A stretch of DNA of 64,000 nt from positions 26,611,932-26,675,931 of the forward strand of contig JAJLRJ010000008.1 of NCBI GenBank assembly GCA_024195265.1. Reading direction: 5' to 3'. The DNA comes from Dendrophyllia cribrosa. Its lineage: Eukaryota; Cnidaria; Anthozoa; Scleractinia; Dendrophylliidae. The notes beneath the pieces were generated by a model. It had not been told where the DNA came from. It ran no database searches and worked only from the letters and a program-made list of their open reading frames with translations. Both the position numbers and the translations under genes were made by a program. Position 1 is the stretch's first letter; each line of letters opens with the position of its first letter. Positions 36,990 through 47,990 of this stretch are shown here, in pieces.

Positions 36990-37470
36990 AATCTTTAAAG
37001 GATCTTTAAGGATCCTTAAAGATCTGCATGAGGATCTGTGAGGATCTAACTGAGGATCTTAATAAAGATCCTCAATAATCTTGCAAAGATCTTCAAGAAT
37101 CCTTTAAATTCTTGCAAAGATCTTCAAGGATCCTTTAAGTTCCTGCAAAGTCCCTGCAAAGATCTTCAAGGATCCTTTAAGTTCCTGCAAAAACCTTCAA
37201 GGATCTTTAAAGATCTTCAAAGATCTTGGCAAGATCCTTCAAAGGATCTTATTAAGATCCTTGAAAGGATATTTTGCTAGGATCCTTTCAAGATCTTCAT
37301 CAATTCCTTGAGGATCTTTGTAAAAAATACTACTGACAATAAATTGCAGATGAAGAATCTTTGACGATCTTTTAAAAATCCTGGGAAGATCCTTTAAAGA
37401 TCTTTATCTTTAAGGATCTTTGACAGGCCTTTGAAGATCTTCAAAGATCCCTGAAGATCCTGTGAGGATT
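36990..37470. repeat. GATC-rich degenerate palindromic array
   Basis: About 30 GATC sites in ~480 bp, in variants of AAGGATCTTTAAAGATCTT, AAGATCTTCAAGGATCC and GGATCCTTTAAG. Units are 12-30 bp, diverged, and almost every unit is its own inverse, so either strand can fold. Confidence 0.88.
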
Positions 37471-37687
37471 TTCACCAGGGCTTAGAACAAGTGCTGCAAT
37501 AGGCTATGTTGACTGATGGATGGTGGAATTGGGGGGGGGGGGGGGGGGGGTACTCAACAAAGTTTGTACAGGGATGCTCCACCCCAAGGTCCAAACCCTT
37601 ATCAATCAATCAATCAATCAATCAAATCTTTATTTATACACGGTTAAAAATATCAGTATTTACAATATAAAAAAGCAATTCACTGTT

Positions 37688-37879
37688 TTACATATTTGCT
37701 GTGTGAGAGTCCGATAGGGAAAACCATTCACCGATACCTTTTTTAAAAAGGCTCAATGATTGAGTTGTTCTTAGTTCCTCTAGAAGGTTATTCCACAGGA
37801 AAGCTTCACTATAGCTAAAGCTTCGCTTTAGGTAGTCAGTTCTCGGCTTAGGTAATGCCAATCTTTGTTTAGCGTCACA
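37688..37879 (-). pseudogene. Non-LTR retrotransposon, end of reverse transcriptase ORF and (TGAT)n tail
   Basis: Minus-strand frame: QRLALPKPRTDYLKRSFSYS, EAFLWNNLLEELRTTQSLSL, then GEWFSLSDSHTANM-stop. The pattern LPxPRTxYLKRSFSYSGAxLWNxLP is typical of the last part of animal jockey/CR1-type reverse transcriptase ORFs. The 3' UTR runs down to 37599 and ends in a 4-bp tandem tail (ATCA repeats on plus), a usual mark of such 3' ends. It has no upstream RT in place, so it is a 5'-truncated insertion. Confidence 0.78.
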
Positions 37880-37901
37880 GAAAAGGTACCCCTTTCATAT
37901 A

Positions 37902-38078
37902 CAGGGGTGTAGCTACGAAAGCACTAAGCAGGCTCATTAACATGCCCAACTGGTTTTTCTGGCTTGTGCAACTTCAAAATCACCCCAAGTCTTCGTTTTC
38001 TAGTGAAATTTCAGCTGGTGATAATTTCTCTTTCAGCTGGTGAAATTAGCCGGCAGCCGGCTCTTAGCTACATCCCTG
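37902..38078. mobile_element. MITE with CAGGGGTGTAGC ends (copy 3)
   Basis: It begins CAGGGGTGTAGCTACGAAAG and ends TTAGCTACATCCCTG, with CATATA at 37896-37901 and 38079-38084. The interior differs from copies 1 and 2 and contains TTTCAGCTGGTGA twice. Confidence 0.78.
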
Positions 38079-38310
38079 CATATAGCCTTTAAGTGCCTCT
38101 GTTCGATACATTTTGAAAGGCTCTTTTTATAATACTTAAATGGCAGTTTTCCCTACCCTTTTTTATAATTCAATTCATGTTTTCCCTACCCTTTCCTATA
38201 CTTTGTTAAATCCCTACCCTTTCATATACTTCAACTTGTGAAATCCCTACCCTTTCATATACCTCCAGTCTCACAAAGGTATACATGTAGGAGTACCCCC
38301 ACTCCCCGGG

Positions 38311-39715
38311 TTGCAACGCTTTAATCCGCTTTAATAGGTAGCGACGGACCTTAAGAGTGTCCCAGACAAGCGACTGCTGCATGGAAGTAACACTGGAAAA
38401 TCTTCAGTAGTCTGAACAGACAAATGTTATAGCAGATTGTTGTACAGCTTCCAGTGCATTATATGCTGTCTTTCAACGGAATTCCATGCAGTTGATGCAT
38501 ATTCTACATGAGGTCTTACAAGGGAATTGTACGCCTGGGTCTTAACATCAGGGCGTAACATGTCGATAATTTCGATTGTCGATAAAAATCGATCGTTGTC
38601 GATTGAATTTGATACTAATCAATCAACAAATATCGGAAATCGATAAAAGTCGATCACCCAATTTCTTGTGATTATCAATTTTGATCGATTTTCGATGTTA
38701 CAGATTGATTTTGATCGACAAGTATCGAAATATAAAAAACAAAGTTGGCGAACGCGGATTAACGAAGCAGGATCAGCTATGTCAAGACTTTATTTTACCG
38801 ATTTTACACTGTAATATTGGAAGCTCAAATAAACACAAGCAGAAATCAGAAACTACTCTTTTCTTCCAGTAAAAGTGATTCATTTTCATGTCAAATCATT
38901 TTACGTCTTATCAGTGATTTATGCATCTCAGTGACGTGCTGCTTCTTGATCGCCACCTTCTGTCACGCTGTGTCTCAGGGGTCAGGTATTAAAACAGGAC
39001 ATGATCGATTGACACGATCAAGCTCGGACATATAAAAAACATGGTCCCGGTCCACATTTTTTTGGGTCCATCAAGCGCTGAACGAACCACTGTTTATCTT
39101 GGTTTATCATTTCTCAAGGTAATTATTGGATTATACAATGAATAACAAACCACTTGGTTGCTCAGTTTTTTTTTTTATGTAACTTGATTGCCATAAAGAT
39201 TTACTTCAGAGCAGTTTATACTTTCATGGTAAAGTCGTTCGAGCTATTATTAGTTTGGTTAATTTCATAGCCATGAAAATCTTGTGAAGCAGCAAAATAA
39301 ATCTTTTCAGATCAAATCTCCGACGTATGTTGTTTATTATAGGTGTTATCAGAAGCGTTATCATTATGCGTTTTGCTTCTCCCTGCCTTCTGTCACGCTG
39401 TGTCACGCTGCTTCTCTGTCCCGCTCCCCTTGCAGAAAAAAAAACCTAGTCCTATCGGTATTGTCAATCGACAAGTTTACATGTAATTTGTCGATAAAAA
39501 TCGATAATCAGTTTAAAATCTTGTGATTATCGACTTTTATCGACAAATTAAACTTGTCGATTGACAATTATCGACAAATATCGAGTACTATCGACTTATC
39601 GACTACGTTTTCGATGATCGATTTCGATCGACATGTTACGCCAGGCTGCTTTGCGTGAAGTTTCTACGTAGTGTAGTCATCGTGAGAGAGAGTTTTGACT
39701 CGGGAAAAAGTTAAC
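38311..39715 (-). pseudogene. Non-LTR reverse transcriptase fragment interrupted by a MITE
   Basis: Joining across the MITE 38553-39641, the minus strand reads MTTLRRNFTQSS, then DVKTQAYNSLVRPHVEYAST and AWNSV. These are the landmark residues near the end of the RT ORF of jockey/CR1-like elements (RRN, L-V-R-P-x-x-E-Y-A). Frameshifts follow; SAITFVCSDY and VTSMQQSLVWDTLKVRRYL can be seen in other frames. It is a dead copy. Confidence 0.72.
38553..39641. mobile_element. 1.09-kb inverted-repeat element rich in TCGATAA, CAGG target duplication
   Basis: Ends are GCGTAACATGTCGAT and the inverse. CAGG flanks it at 38549-38552 and 39642-39645, and removing it restores the reverse transcriptase reading (DVKTQAYNSLVRP). 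Both arms hold many copies of GTCGATAAAAATCGAT and TTGTCGAT. No coding content. Confidence 0.85.
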
Positions 39716-39858
39716 TTACCAAGCTTTAACAGACACCAATATCTGGTCAGAAATCGTTCCAATTTTCCGCTTCTTAATAACGTTTCCTTCGTCATTTGAT
39801 TTAAGCGTGGACAACATTTCGATTCCTTTCCCTGTTCCAGATCATTCTCGTCCCCAGA

Positions 39859-39946
39859 GCCGCTTGGCCCTCTTAACCGCTGGAGCCTAAATACAAGGAC
39901 CCTAACGAGGCTCCGGCGGTTAGGGCCAAGCTGAGGGCCAAGCGGC
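39859..39946. repeat. GC-rich hairpin
   Basis: GCCGCTTGGCCCTCTTAACC..GGAGCC and GGCTCCGGCGGTTAGGGCCA..AAGCGGC are inverted with an internal GGGCCAAGC duplication in the right arm. Confidence 0.7.
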
Positions 39947-40485
39947 GCTAGGCACGCTGGCGTGCGTTTCTCGAAAGTCCAGGAAACTGCCATATAAAAA
40001 TGACGTGGGTGCTCGTCTATGGAAGGCCAAATGGTGCAAAATTCAAGAACTCTAATTTGATCACATTCAAGGTTAGGATAACTATCACATTCAACAACCA
40101 CATTCACATTCAACATATCTAAATTAATCAATTTCAACGGTCATTTCGATCACATTCAACAAGCACATCACATTCAACAAGCACATTCACATTCAACATA
40201 TGTAAATTATCAATCACATTCAACAGACATCTCGATCACATTCAAGAACATTTTTAATTTAAATGTCAACATATCCCATAATGTTTTGCGCTACTGTCGA
40301 CGCAAAATAGACAGGCTGAACACGACTCCCACTCGCCTTTAAATCACAGCTATGAATTTGTTCTCTTCAATTATATTGACCTTTTGATCTCGGCGGATCT
40401 CAAATTGATAGCCGGGAGGATTTCATGCTGTCCAGGGCCGTTAAAATTATATTATTTCTTTATGCATTGTTCAGTGCTAGCACAA

Positions 40486-40651
40486 TTGGCATACATTGCG
40501 GTTTCTTTGGCTCACTTTTGTTGCAAGATAAATACTCAGTATCGGCTAAAGTTTGTTATCGCTTTGAAAGCGCTAGGATTGTTAAATTTCTCAGGCCGTG
40601 ATTTAGTGTCTTGCAACAAAAGTGAGCCGAAGAAACCGCAATGTATGCCAA
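40486..40651. repeat. Inner hairpin of the outer foldback element
   Basis: TTGGCATACATTGCGGTTTC, followed by TTTGGCTCACTTTTGTTGCA, is inverted in the second half with few changes. Confidence 0.8.
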
Positions 40652-42444
40652 TAGAGCTTGCATCGTACAGCGGCATATAAAATAAATAATATAATTCTAG
40701 GTTGTTACGAAAACTAAGACCCCGAAAACTAAGACCTAAGACCCAAGACCCCGAAGGGTGTTACTAAAACGAGTAACGCAGTAACGAGTAACGAGTAACG
40801 GAGTACAAGGGAAAACGAGTAACGGCAAAAATATTCGAGGGGTAAATAAAATAAAACGAGTAACGAGAAAAAAAATAAAAGGTATAAAATAATAAGAATG
40901 TTAAATTTAAGAAATTTAAGTAAAGGGGCAGTAAATTGACATTACCGTTTTATAGCGCATTTTGCTTGAGCTTTTCGAAGACGGCATGTGACAGTTTGCA
41001 CAAAGTGTTTTTCTCTATTTGTTGTACTGCTGACTCATTAAACCTCGGGCTCACAAGTCGTAATTCTGTAATTTTACCTTTGTACGGACCATTGTCTATG
41101 GTCTTACGAACTTATTAGGAACATCGCACGGCTTTAATCTCCAGAACTATATACATATATATACATCTACGATCATGGAGGTAGGTGCAGGTTATGATTG
41201 TAAATGTATCTCCGGGGAGTCCCGTATGACAAGAGCCGTTGGCATGCAGAGACCACAAAACCACATTTTCTGAGACACAACAGTGAGTAACCGAAATTTA
41301 TTCTTGTCCTTATGATTATGTAAACGGGATAGTTAAATTAAACCGTGCATAATCGTCAACATTATCGAACATTAACAATAATAAAGGCTAGCCTAAACAT
41401 GAAACAAAACGCCACCTGTGCATAAATCAAACAAATTACAGAAATTAGGCCTGGTGTTACACAGTCACTTCTCGGTTAATAAAAACCACAACGTATGAGC
41501 TACTTATGATATTTAGGGCCTGTTTTCAAGTATGGTTGTACCTTAGCAGTCAAAACAAACTTTTCCAGTAAAGGCAGTAAATTAATTTCATTAGATAAGG
41601 GAAAATTACCCAGTTTATATATAAAAAGAAACATCGTGTGCCTTACTTGCAAAATTAAAGCAAAAAACAAGTTATTATAGCTGCTCTGTGAACACTTCTA
41701 GAGTTGCGACAGCTAATAAGGCCTTAAGGTTGGCAGTTATACTGGGTTTTCCCCTTTACTCATAAACAAGCAATAACACTCAACAACACAACGCGAGGAA
41801 CATAAACCTGAAGGCAACACCTTTGCCTTGCGGTAAAATTATTGAACTATTTGTTTACCCAAATTGTTTTACGTAAGGGGCCAACCATTTAACTTTTGAG
41901 GGGGGGATTTTGAAAAACAAATTCCTGCAAGGGCTTGTTGTGGGAAAAAATTGAATGCAGCAGGAAAAAGGTAGAACAAAATTCTTGCACTGCTGCATAC
42001 AAGAAAAATTAATGCTGCAAAGGAAACATATGAAACTCCTTGTTAACAAAAGGTCTATCATATTTCCGACGACCACGCCCACAAATAAGCTCACTCAAAT
42101 ATTTGGGAATTTTGTAGTTTTTCGTTCAGTGCGAATTCCTTGTGAATATTCATGCTTGGTTACCAATGATTTATGAAACATACACATTTAATGCATCTTT
42201 GCTTCACTTGTTCGATCTGAAAAGAATAAAACAAGTCACGGACTTTGGAGGTTACTTTTGGCAAGTTCAGTCAATTTTATAAGGCCTCGCGTTGGTGGGA
42301 CAGGACCTGGCGAGGAAAACTGGGTAATAGCGTCTCAATGCACGCTGGGATTGACTGGTTACCTCAAGATTCGGATAGAATATAAAATTGCCCGTGTTTT
42401 GGTGTGCGATTCATAAATATTCGTCAAGATTTAGTCACGGACCC

Positions 42445-42590
42445 ATGGCTTTCAAGTTTCACTGGGTGCTCGTTTTGCTTGTGTTGTTATTTTCGGTTCA
42501 AAGGGGTAAAGCAGCTGGGGATGATTCCGAAGGAGCAGAAGGCAGTTCATCAGACGATTCTTTTTACTCGTTCACATACGAAATAAACAA
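42445..42590 (+). CDS. Isolated first exon of a secreted protein
   Basis: ATG 42445 opens MAFKFHWVLVLLVLLFSVQR-GKAAG, a clear signal peptide with likely cleavage after GKA. An acidic/Ser-rich part follows (DDSEGAEGSSSDDSFYSFTY, EIN) and the exon ends at a strong donor, AACAA|GTGAGT at 42591, phase 2. AATATAAAAT about 70 bp upstream could be a TATA box. No partner exon was found: downstream come a MITE (42768-43365) and a poly-C run. It sits on the strand opposite to the SWIM gene within the Mutator-like element. It could be a captured host exon or the 5' end of an intact gene into which elements inserted. Family not recognised. Confidence 0.6.
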
Positions 42591-42767
42591 GTGAGTGTCG
42601 ATAAAATTTCGTGAGCTGTTTATTTCAATTTTAAAGGCTGCGATGAGACATCGAGGCTCGATCAGTATAAAAACATTTCTTCTACATCACCTTCATACGT
42701 ATTCGTGACTGGTTAGCGCGAAATTTGTTTCCTTACTAAATCAGTGTCAAGCATAAAATCCTTGCAC

Positions 42768-43365
42768 CAGGGCTCGAAATAATTTTTGTAGAGTCTCCGG
42801 TCACGATGACCGGCCAAGTAAGTTTTAGTTCGGGTGAGTGTCGTTTCTTGCCGGTCAAATATATATGAATAAATAACTCTTAAAACAGGCAGTAACAGGG
42901 CTGACAGGGGCCCATGAAACGAAATTAATGTTGTTATAACTTTGTGTTTATATTACACAAGCCGCTTGGAAAACACTACAAAAATGCCACAAAACATTAC
43001 ATTATAATTTTATGATACTCTGGGCTATGGAAATAATTTGTAAACAGGAGGAAATAAACTACAAAATGAAATTGGGAAACTAACTAATTTCAAGTGTGCG
43101 AACTCCGATGTCTGTTTTATCACGCGAATTGTAAACAAAGGTTTCGAGTCAAAGTTCAGTATTAAATACAAACGAAGTGTATTAATTGCTGATAGTAAAC
43201 AACTGAACAGCATGGATACTTTCGTCTATTTCAGTACAATCGAATGTGACCGATCAACATGACAGGAAAGACGCGAAATTTTGACCGGTCAAATCCCCAA
43301 TCAGTCCGGACATTGTGCGATGATAATGACCGCGGCCGTTATTTCGACACTGATTTCGAGCCCTG
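42768..43365. mobile_element. MITE with CAGGGCTCGAAAT ends, TGCAC duplication
   Basis: CAGGGCTCGAAAT at 42768 and ATTTCGAGCCCTG at 43365 are inverted, as are GACCGGCCAAG / TTTGACCGGTCAAA further in. TGCAC flanks both sides (42763-42767, 43366-43370). Same end start (CAGGG) and duplication length as the CAGGGGCGTAGC MITEs. Confidence 0.82.
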
Positions 43366-43756
43366 TGCACTCGATAAAATATATTTACCATGTTTATTTT
43401 TTCCGGGCACTTTCCTCATTTACATCTTATCCATGGAGAACGAAAATAATGAGGGTAAATGAGTCAGCCATAGCGGCAGTTGTAAAAAGAAACTTGTAAG
43501 TATTCGTTGATAAGCCTTTCCTGTGGACGTGACTGCCGTTTGGTTCTTTCCGCCGTCTTGAATTGGATATGTTGCGCATGCGAACTGGGAAACTCTACTC
43601 ACTACTTCGTGTATGATCACTAGATATCAAATGTTCCGCGTTGTATGACAAGAGTTTGATATGAATATTCTGTAGTGCATTTCGGAGGGAAAAAAGTATC
43701 CTGCCCACCAGGTTGCCAGAAAAAAATAACTTGCTCACCAAAAAACACCACCCACC

Positions 43757-43765
43757 CCCCCCCCC

Positions 43766-43815
<50 letters not shown>
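43757..43815 (+). repeat. Poly-C run of about 58 bp with one A
   Basis: CCCCCCCCC-A-C(48 or so). It abuts CTCAAAAGTTAAATTG, the right arm of the pair at 41877/43838; its left partner has only seven G. Confidence 0.9.
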
Positions 43816-43817
<2 letters not shown>

Positions 43818-44989
43818 AAAAGTTAAATTGTCAGCCCCTAACTAGTACTTTATGTGATTTCGTTAAACCAAAAAAAAAAATTGGTATTTTCCTCATTTCT
43901 AACTCAAAATAACATTTTTAGAAAGGAACTGTGAATAACTTGTCCAGTTTAAATGATTTAGCCGCTATAATCTTGGACAATTGAAATGGACAAGCCCAGT
44001 GCACCCCATGTTTTGGATTTTGCTGGAATATAAGTGTCTGCTTATAAAGCTAGGAACTGAAGCTTCTGTTTGCTGGCTAAAATATTCAAAACTTAACAAC
44101 AAAGAATATGAATACTTGAAATTATTAACACTGCCAACATAATGAATATGAATACTGAAAATCCTAAAGCACGGTATCTTAGTCCACTGAAATACTATTG
44201 GCTGAGGTTGATAGTTAATCTATTTGAATACGTCATTCCTCATTCCACACTGATTTCAAAAGACTACTTTGGTTCCAAGGCAACAAAATCTCTTTTTTTC
44301 AATTCCCTGAGTCATATTGGACCAAGATGCAGGAGAATCGAAATTTGGCGAGTTGCTTCGATTCAAGTATAGTAAAAGGAAAACATCTTAAAACGTAACA
44401 ATAAATAAGCTTGCAAATTTAAATATAAACGAAAGAACACCCCTTTGTAACTTGGTGATGTGACCCATTCAATTCTTTTAAATACAGTTGTGGTGGGGTT
44501 TTCTCGATTGTGAAAAAATCAGTCACATAACAAAATGAGGCTATTCTTGTCCCCCTGTCCAACTGAACTAGGTGAATGCTAGCTGCTTATAAAACTGACA
44601 ATAACAAGTTTCCTAAATGTGCGTAGCGCATGCAACGATTCTTTTAAAGTTGTGTTAACGTAGTTGTTTGATTGAGCAATGTACAGGAAGATAAAGTACA
44701 GTCACTCAGTATAAACTCAAATTTCCTGTTTCCCAAATCCATGTTTTGCGGTCATTATTTCTTATTCTCACTAATACCCTTGTGAGCTCTTTTTGGCTGC
44801 CATTAACAATTAATTTTTGCATGCATCCCCCCTTTTTTTCTCTGACGGGATATTGACAAAAATTTAAATGCAGACATTATTATAAATAGCTCTAGATCAA
44901 CAACGGTGACGCAAAATCCATTTACTAGGTAAAAACAAGTTTCAAAACCTTCATACTAATGTCATCAGACATTAAGTTCCTTATGTTAG

Positions 44990-46125
44990 TCAATTTCCAT
45001 TTGAAGGGCCAACCTGGATACCCAGATGGTGAAGCAGGTGCTGTGCTTGCAGACTGTCGATCAAAAGATCAGCATGAAGTTTTAACAATCTTGGGTGAAA
45101 ATCGGGATGCCTCGCCTGGATGCAACTTAATTGTGGATGGTAGTAGCGGGCTTGTTCGCTGCTGATACGGCGGGCGCCATCTTTATCCGGGTAGAAATCA
45201 CGTTCCAAATGTTGAATAACGAGACCCGTGAAAACTGGTCCCATGGGGTCTGCAAACTCCCTTCGGCATCCAACACACTTTTTTATTCGCCCGTTTATGT
45301 TCATCACAGTGAACAATTTGGAGTTTTGCCATGGTGGTGGTCTGTACTGGTAGAATGGACTCGATTGGCATGACTGACGCACATTTACTGGCTGTACAGG
45401 CGGTTGTGGTGTGGCATACAGATGATTGAACTGTGTTGTGGTGTGACGGTGGCAAAGGATGGACCACAGGAAATGGATACTGACTGTGTGGCTAGACTAC
45501 TTCCCTGAAAAACTGACGAGCCCATAGTCATTGGTGACGGCCGCCCAAACTCTCTTGGCTGAAATTGTGATGTGGCCGAGTTTGATCCTGCTGATAGCCT
45601 TGAAACATTTGGCTGAAACTGCGATGACGGCCCTGTACCAAATGCCAGCTGCTCCCGATTTGTAATCGTGTATGTTGGAGTGTTCTTTGTGCCAGATTTC
45701 TTTCTCCTCTCTTTGCCTCCTTTTTGGCCTGCAGCTCGGACATTGATATTTTTAGTGGACAAGTTATAGATGCTGCAATTACTTTCTGATGTGCGCACCC
45801 AGTCAAGATAAATGGCAAGGACATTTTCCTTTTCAGCGACAGCAACCGAATGGGAGCAAATCTTTGAGCTTGACTTGAACATGATGCAAGGGCACTCCAT
45901 CGACCCATCTGCAAATAGCTTCACAACATTTGGAGAATCTGGCTTGGATTCGCTGTGTACAGTGAAGCGCTTCGGTGTAAGAGTGGACTGCTCATCAGAT
46001 TGGGCATCAGATGGTAACTGCGAAATGCTTCCACTTGTGGTAAGAAGTTGGTGTGCCTTTGCCCAAATGCAATGAAGCAATGTTTGCGGTTTTTCCAATT
46101 TTGCTGACAAGGAAGAGACAGACAA
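44990..46125 (-). pseudogene. SWIM zinc-finger protein of the Mutator-like element, frameshifted
   Basis: The upstream frame (46125-45385) carries SMECPCIMFKSSSKICSHSV, a CxC...CxH SWIM zinc-binding motif. The downstream frame (to 44990) reads INGRIKKCVGCRREFADPMG, DFYPDKDGARRISSEQARYY and HPQLSCIQARHPDF, a Cys-rich tail seen after SWIM in cnidarian and mollusc transposon proteins. The two parts are in different frames. A 1-2 bp indel near 45400-45480 is the simplest explanation, since HLYATPQPPVQPVNV joins the tail smoothly in the second frame. In Mutator-like proteins SWIM follows the DDE core; only the region after the core is visible. A possible upstream exon (46422-46378) reads PGVEVIILDSSSSEDEG, like a SUMO-interaction motif, but its phase does not fit the splice donor at 46675. 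Confidence 0.7.
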
Positions 46126-47198
46126 CGAAGGTCCAAATCAACAGAAACTTGTTAAAAATCGCAACTGACAGGAGGAAGACTAGTTGGCTATTTACAAAGA
46201 GTAGAGGAGTTGAATTCGGGGCCATCGAACACAAATCCATCTAGAGGCAGAGGAAGACTTTGCTGGATTTGAACCTGGACGGGAAACATTGATAATATTT
46301 AGCAAATCCATCTGATTTTCGATCCATGCAGGGTCATGTTCCTCGACTTTCACAAACATTAACGCCTTCATTACCTTCATCTTCAGAACTGGAGCTGTCT
46401 AATATGATCACTTCTACGCCAGGCCCTGTTTTTAAGGAAGAATAATGCTAACATCAAAAAGAAATCTCAACTCATCCTTCAATACTCGGACAATAGCAAC
46501 ATTGCAGTGTTTCGCTGTTCGTAACAAGTGCTTTGATTGCTTTGTTTTCTCGCTATTTAACCGAACGGATCGAACCATCGTTTGTCGCTTTCACAATTCT
46601 AGTCCCTGATCAAACAAAACTACTGTTTTCTCCGAGAAAAGACTGACACAAAGGAAAAGTGTCGTACTCACCTTTCTTTCGTTCTTTTGTCGCCATGTTG
46701 TAAATTGACCTGACACGTGACATTTTGGCGCGAAAACAACAAGCCCATTCCTCCTCGCCAAGCCTTTTTTCTTTCGCATTTTTTAAATTTACTAAACATT
46801 TTTCAAACGATCGTATTAAAATAATATTTTTATTATTATTCTTATTATTATTTTATTCTTATTATTTTATACCTTTTATTTTTTTCCCGTTACTCGTTTT
46901 ATTTTATTTACCCCTCGAATATTTTTGCCGTTACTCGTTTTCCCGTTACTCCGTTACTCGTTACTCGTTACTGCGTTACTCGTTTTAGTAACACCCGACC
47001 CCGAAAACTAAGCTTTTTACATTTCAACATATTCTCATAAAATAATCCCACCTGAAATGTGATAAAAAACGTTTTCCGTTTTACAAGAAACGACACTACT
47101 TATAAAGTGTGCAAACCCTGATTAAGTCTGAACTGTTCCATTTAAAAAATTTCCTTAAGTTCCATTATTTTTGCATCTTGTAGAACGATTCAAAACAT

Positions 47199-47990
47199 AC
47201 GGAAACCGAGGTGGCTCAGCCACTTTTATTTTCATTTTTATTTTCATTTTCATTCGCGTTTGCATTGTCATGAGCATTTTCATTTTGGTTTGCATTTTTA
47301 TAATATTTGATTTTTTATTTTCATTTTCATTCGCGTTTGCATTTGTGTTTTCATTTGCCTGTGCAAAGTGAAAGGTGCGAAAACGTGATTGCGGTAAATA
47401 CCTTCATATAAAGGTCTCATATATCAAAAATGTAGATATAAAAAAAAATTGTTATTATCAGAAGCAACAATTCATTTGTAATAGCATTTTTTTCGAGAAG
47501 CAAAAAAGCAGCGGCCATGTTTATTAAATCCCGCCTATGTTCCTGACCCCGCCAAAAAAATCCAAAGAGGAATACAGTTGACCTCTGCCATCGCTCGGTT
47601 GGACATTATCATCAATGTCATCACCCACCATTAAAATCTTTGGCATCCGGAAGATGGACTTCCTTAAAAGGAAGTTTTGCTCCCCATTTTGATTTTGACG
47701 TCACAAATAATAGATGTTTGCTCTCCATTTTGATTTTGACGTCACGAAAAAGTTAAAATTAAAAGCAAAATGAAAATGTAAATGATAGTTGATATGGTAA
47801 GTGATGACAGAAACGAAATGAAACTTAAAACTAAAACCGCAAACACAAATGCAAACGCGAATGAAAATGAAAATAAAATCAAATATTATAAAAATGCAAA
47901 CCAAAATGAAAATGCTCATGACAATGCAAACGCGAATGAAAATGAAAATAAAAATGAAAATAAAAGTGGCTGAGCCACCTCGGTTTCCGT
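47199..47990. mobile_element. 792-bp hairpin element with CATTTTCATTCGCGTTTGC arms
   Basis: ACGGAAACCGAGGTGGCTCA is inverted at the right end, and the ~170-bp arms are made of TTTTCATTTT, TTCATTCGCGTTTGC and GTCATGAGCATTTTC units. Two ORFs across the arms are only the hexanucleotide repeat. It lies inside the 7.7-kb element. Confidence 0.85.

Larger units (their letters stand above)
37540..38310. repeat. Second copy of the GGATGCTCC / CCCTACCCTTTCATA repeat, split by insertions
   Basis: TACTCAACAAAGTTTGTACA and GGGATGCTCCACCCCAAGG at 37551-37585, then spaced CCCTACCCTTTCATATAC units at 38147-38262, match the 5460-5960 block in the opposite orientation. A retroelement tail (37599-37885) and a MITE (37902-38078) interrupt it. 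Confidence 0.65.
41877..43838. repeat. Inverted-repeat pair inside the Mutator-like element
   Basis: GGGGCCAACCATTTAACTTT-TGAGGGGGGG at 41877 is inverted at 43838 (CCCCCCCTCAAAAGTTAAAT-TGTCAGCCCC). The pair encloses the signal-peptide exon and another MITE, so it may bound a separately inserted 2-kb unit. No target duplication was fixed. Confidence 0.6.
40756..46996 (-). mobile_element. 6.2-kb Mutator-like (SWIM-domain) element, 9-bp duplication
   Basis: Long terminal inverted repeats of ~150 bp begin GGGTGTTACTAAAACGAG and hold GAGTAACG units and CAAAAATATTCGAGGGGTAA. They match over 40756-40903 and 46850-46996 with few changes. GACCCCGAA is duplicated at 40747-40755 and 46997-47005. A 9-bp duplication, long inverted ends and an internal SWIM zinc-finger gene are all typical of Mutator-like elements. 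The transposase core with its DDE residues was not recognised, and the coding part is broken. Confidence 0.8.

Noticed and set aside
36990..37470. CRISPR-like array
   Set aside because: Units are diverged palindromes without regular repeat-spacer structure, and the genome is eukaryotic.
39716..39860. Minus-strand exon-like frame ending KLERFLTRYWCLLKLG|GTAAGT
   Set aside because: Phase does not fit the acceptor at 36662, and it borders a retrotransposon fragment and a hairpin.
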